From positions 41,265,561 to 41,329,560 of the forward strand of contig JACMZG010001913.1 in the NCBI GenBank assembly GCA_018340805.1: DNA of 64,000 nt, in the 5' to 3' direction. How positions within the stretch are numbered: the stretch's first letter is position 1; every line of letters begins with the position of its first letter. Of this stretch, positions 60,301 to 64,000 are shown piece after piece. Source of the stretch: Microvelia longipes. Its lineage: Eukaryota > Arthropoda > Insecta > Hemiptera > Veliidae. The notes beneath the pieces are model-generated. The model saw only the letters and a program-made list of their open reading frames with translations. It was not told where the DNA came from and made no database searches. A program made the translations under genes and the position numbers.

Positions 60301-63300
60301 GTCCTCTCGTATTACCGTATGGACTGTAAATTTCGAAATTCTATTATGTCCATTAGTCAATAATTGTGTAATATATCTGTTCCCAAAAATACACGTTTCC
60401 GTGATTGTCCATTCACTGTCATATAGTCTTTACAATCTTTCCTTTATGTATTATATCGACTTCCACCATCGACTGCTATTGCGCCTTGATTTCTAAAACA
60501 GTATCTTCTTTTTCATTCCTTTGTCAAGCTTTTATTAATTGATGCATTGATAATGTTATCCCGAATCAAGAAGTGCATTTAATTTATATGATCATTTATT
60601 CTTAATATCGATAACAAAAATCGTGGTCACTGGTCTACTTATTGATTTAATTTAATCAAACTTAAAATTAAACTAAAAGCGGGTAATAAATTAACCAAGC
60701 AGATCTAATACACGGTAATTAGGCAAGAGTATTGAAATTATAGTCACATACATAAAATATTTCTTTTACTGTTGATCCAGCAAGTCTCACCCACCCTTTC
60801 AGAATTATTAAAATATGCCAGAGTAAAGTTACAATAAACTAGATTTACAATTTAACCCCAAAAATGAGACCTTTCAGTGTGAGAATCGAGAGATGCTATT
60901 AATGTTCTCGCGAAAGAAAAATATATGCATCCCTACATTCTTCTCGGCTGCCTCTACTATTTAACAAGAAGAATTCTTACTAGGTTTCTCTCTCGATAAT
61001 CAATAGAAAAATAAAAGGCGTTATCGTAGAATTGATACGTAGAGATGATGACAGCATACTATTTAAATCATCACCCCTATAAGGTAATGAAATAAAATAA
61101 ATAATTTACAGTTTTTTATAAATATAGTTTATTAAAAATATATTTGTAATTCACGTATAGATATTATATTAAACATGATTTTTGTGATGTATGTAAATGT
61201 AGGAAACAATTGTTTAACTACATTAATGAATAATAATATTGCCAGCCCCTGGAAAAAATTATTGGATTGTTGTATTATGCAATTGCATAACTGATTGAAT
61301 TTATAAAATAAGCCGTAATCAATTAAAGATTCGGATAATTGAGTATTGTGTTAATTCGTCTAATTTGTTCAAAGTAAATTATTAATTTAAAAATTGTCGT
61401 GAAAATTCCGCCAAATATCGAAATATGTTATTCTTTGGCCTAAATTTAATCTTAATAGTCATAACTCAGGTCTAGGAATCACAGTGAGAGCATTTTACAA
61501 AACCGAAAAAAGAACGATGCAAAAAAGTGATAGAAAGTAAAAGATCTGGTGAACCAAACATGAGTCCCCTGATCCGGAAATAAAGGAGATGTCCGTGTGA
61601 AGAAAGCAGAAAAACACAATTTCTGAATTGTCTCCATAAGGATACATCTCATTCCACTGTAAGACGGAGATATAAAACAGGCATAACTCTCAAGTGGTCC
61701 TTCTAGAACTAGTTTTGTTGATAATATATCAAACTATAAACCCAGGATATTCAACAAGATAATCCAAATCTATGAATTATTCTTACGATAATTCTCGCAT
61801 TATAAGATGACAAAACATTAAATCATGTAGCAGAAATCGTAACTTTCTTAAACTTAACAAGTTACATTATAACATCTTAATATAGCCTGTGAGAAGGCCT
61901 ACAAAATATAATTAAATTGGTGATTATCAATACCATCCCGCCAAATGCGTATGTCGACCGATACTTGTTAGTAAAGACTTAATTTCTATACGAATTTTAG
62001 TGTAATTTTATCCATATTCCAACGTGTAGTGATATCGTTTTCAGGATTCATTATATCTATTAGTCAACTCCTGTAATTGTTCTATGCTATTGTGTGATGT
62101 ATTTAATTTTCAGAGTCCCATCGACTTTGTCTTCGAAATGTTTGTGCTTGTAATTAACACGCCTAGTTTTAAATTTTGATCCTCTTTGTTGTATTTTAGT
62201 TAATAAAATAACTAGTTAAGGTATCTGTCGATGGACGGTTACATGACAAAATTATTATTGTATGTTTAATTTTTAAAGTATTATCTTTCAAAATTAACAC
62301 GCTTTATATCTCATAACTTATTTCATTACAATCCTAGTATATTATGAAAGACTTTCAACAATCGTTCTTGTTATTAGATTTTAATATTATTTTTAATTTG
62401 TCTACACAACATAAGTTATTGTATCCTAAAAATAATTTAATTAGTATGGTTTATTATTTTTTCTGTTGTGAGTTTTGGTTTCTCGGTTAATACACTTCAG
62501 TCGCTCTTACACCTTATGCCGGTGTATTGATTATACTTGTAAGAGGACGCTATTGTGCAGGCCGGAAGATGGAATATTCCTCCGTCATGATAAGACTTCG
62601 TGTTAAATTCTCAATTTAATTTAGGACATTAATTAAAAAAATGCACCAAAAAATCCGCATGTAGCTTAATCAGTATTGAATCCATTAAAGTTATCCACAG
62701 TTCACTTTTTAAACCCTTACTTTGTTAAGGAATATTTTTAAGAATTAAAATTGTGGAGTTGATTATTTCTATAATATATATATATAAATGGACTAACATT
62801 ATCCTTGTTATTTAAGATGTATTTATATCATTTATTACTAATCACAGACATGGTGATAATGTTGTAAGACTTCTAATCATAAGTATCAAAACTTTGTAAG
62901 AAAATGAAAATATTACTTATCTATGTAATCTCTGATTATATGAAATGAAGAATCAGAGTCTAAACAAATTTATACATTTGCTTAAAACAATGTAACAAAT
63001 TGCACAGCCAAAATTTATGGTCAGAACTGAATTGTACCTAACTCCCCGTATATCCCTTAAAAAGAAATTACCCTCCGGTTATATAAGAGTACTGCTGCTA
63101 CTCGGTTGTTAAATGTGGAAAACTAAATTTTCTGATGAATTACAAAAATTTTACTCCCTTTGAATGCATATTAATTATACAAATTCCCTTAGGTCACAGA
63201 ATTTCATCGGCAAAAGCTGAGGGCAATCCTGACGTAAATCGTTGACAATAATAAATATCATGGCAAAAAAATAATAATAGGTTACCAAAGTTTTAAAGTG

Positions 63301-63508
63301 CAGATTAACAGTACCGATGTTTTTTCAGTTGTTTTTCTTTCCTTTTTTTAGAGTAAAAGATAGATAAAACCAACAACAACAATCGATATTTACATGTTTC
63401 AATGGTAGAGTTTGATAAGTAGATCTCCCTCGAGTTGGGCGGAAGACATGTAAGAAATTTTTAATCAATTCATATGCCCTATAGGTGAATCCCCCCAATA
63501 TCCAATAT
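57392..63508. other. Region without recognised genes
   Basis: AT-rich sequence that looks largely unique. Small hairpins are seen, for example TGGTGAC/GTCACCA near 58883-58904 and CTCTTACA/TGTAAGAG near 62505-62545. No frame shows a domain that I know. The longest, 60212-60496, starts with GTG and has an internal ATG only near its middle. It could be intron or intergenic DNA. Confidence 0.4.
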
Positions 63509-63637
63509 ATGCACAAAGTTTTTAATGAACTTGACGCCGATCGTCGAGCATATGTGGGCAGAAAAATTAGGAGTTTCGCATGTCGACAGTACCTTACTGG
63601 ACAACTAGGATTTAGTCTACGCCAAATTAATAATTAG
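63509..63637 (+). CDS. Small ORF of unknown function
   Basis: An ATG-initiated frame of 42 codons, starting MHKVFNELDADRRAYVGR and ending FSLRQINN before TAG. Codon use is more GC-balanced than its surroundings and the product is basic. No splice sites, signal peptide or family are evident. It may be a chance frame or part of an exon. Confidence 0.15.
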   Translation: MHKVFNELDADRRAYVGRKIRSFACRQYLTGQLGFSLRQINN

Positions 63638-64000
63638 AAGAAATTTCTCAGTTGAAGGCATTCAAGTGATTGGTCTGAGACCCGAAGGTGTGTCTATTTA
63701 GTAGATCAGGATTCCTTTTTTTGAGTATACAAAACTTAAATCTTTTATGTTTATATTGATAAGTCTTGTTGAGTTCTTGAAAAGCTGTTAAAAGCGACCA
63801 ATAGAATAGTTATCGGTCACCATCATCCAAATATTGTTCCACTAACCATATTAGTTATTTTGTATGACTATTGGCTATATAAAACATAAGAGGTTGTTGA
63901 ACCTCTTGTTATGATCTAAAGTGAGTTCAGATTTTTTGTCCCTCCGCCCATATTTATTAGACAAAATTGTGAATTTAAATAACATCCAGTTATAATAATA
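63638..64000. other. Spacer at window end
   Basis: No feature recognised. Confidence 0.4.

Noticed and set aside
60212..60496. 94-codon plus frame
   Set aside because: It begins with GTG, the first ATG is internal, and the product has no recognisable features.

Overview
The window is AT-rich eukaryotic DNA, almost certainly from an arthropod and probably an insect (a hemipteran is plausible but not shown). Supporting signs are cytosolic tRNA-Leu(AAG) genes with A and B boxes, non-LTR retrotransposon proteins, tRNA-derived SINE-like units, MITE/foldback elements, long (TA)n tracts and several satellite families. There is a 10-base assembly gap (N) at 57382-57391. I recognise no intact host protein gene. 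Nearly all recognisable coding sequence is transposon remnant broken by frameshifts.

Layout. 1-2.3 kb: CCGG-rich unique-looking DNA. 2.27-4.57 kb: an ~82-bp satellite with a six-monomer higher-order repeat, then six perfect GC-rich hairpins. 5-9.3 kb: (TA)n, a foldback element holding a splice-bounded candidate exon, and SINE-like units. 10.15-17.47 kb: a 30-bp hairpin satellite interrupted by a ~5-kb minus-strand non-LTR retrotransposon. Its second ORF is endonuclease plus reverse transcriptase. Its first ORF carries a superfamily-1 helicase of the type found in alphavirus-like positive-strand RNA viruses. 18-25 kb: AT-rich DNA, microsatellites, a terminal-inverted-repeat element with a hammerhead-ribozyme-like end, and a 43-bp minisatellite. 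25.4-31.3 kb: four tRNA-Leu(AAG) copies in both orientations within duplicated segments, plus two tRNA fragments. 32-46 kb: MITEs and foldbacks, a 5'-truncated LINE, a 36-bp palindromic minisatellite, and a Crypton-like recombinase fragment. 47.6-48.2 kb: a 51-bp minisatellite. 49.4-57.4 kb: a 316-bp satellite in two opposed arrays. 57.4-64 kb: AT-rich sequence with no recognised gene.

Two observations stand out. First, every one of 25 satellite units at 49.5-57.3 kb contains a complete hammerhead ribozyme core (CTGATGA, a 4-bp stem II, GAAA, a 6-bp stem III and a GTC cleavage site). Its stem I is only the self-complementary hexamer GGCGCC, which suggests a dimeric (double-hammerhead) ribozyme that could process satellite transcripts into ~316-nt units. 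Second, the retrotransposon with an RNA-virus-like helicase as its first ORF sits inside a satellite array. A second hammerhead-like family, with palindromic stem III (GCCGGC or GCTAGC), marks the ends of three inverted-repeat elements at 22.0, 26.5 and 41.2 kb, and a third CTGAAGA-type motif lies near 37.26 kb.

Frameshifts in the coding remnants often fall in homopolymer runs, so some may be assembly indels rather than true decay.
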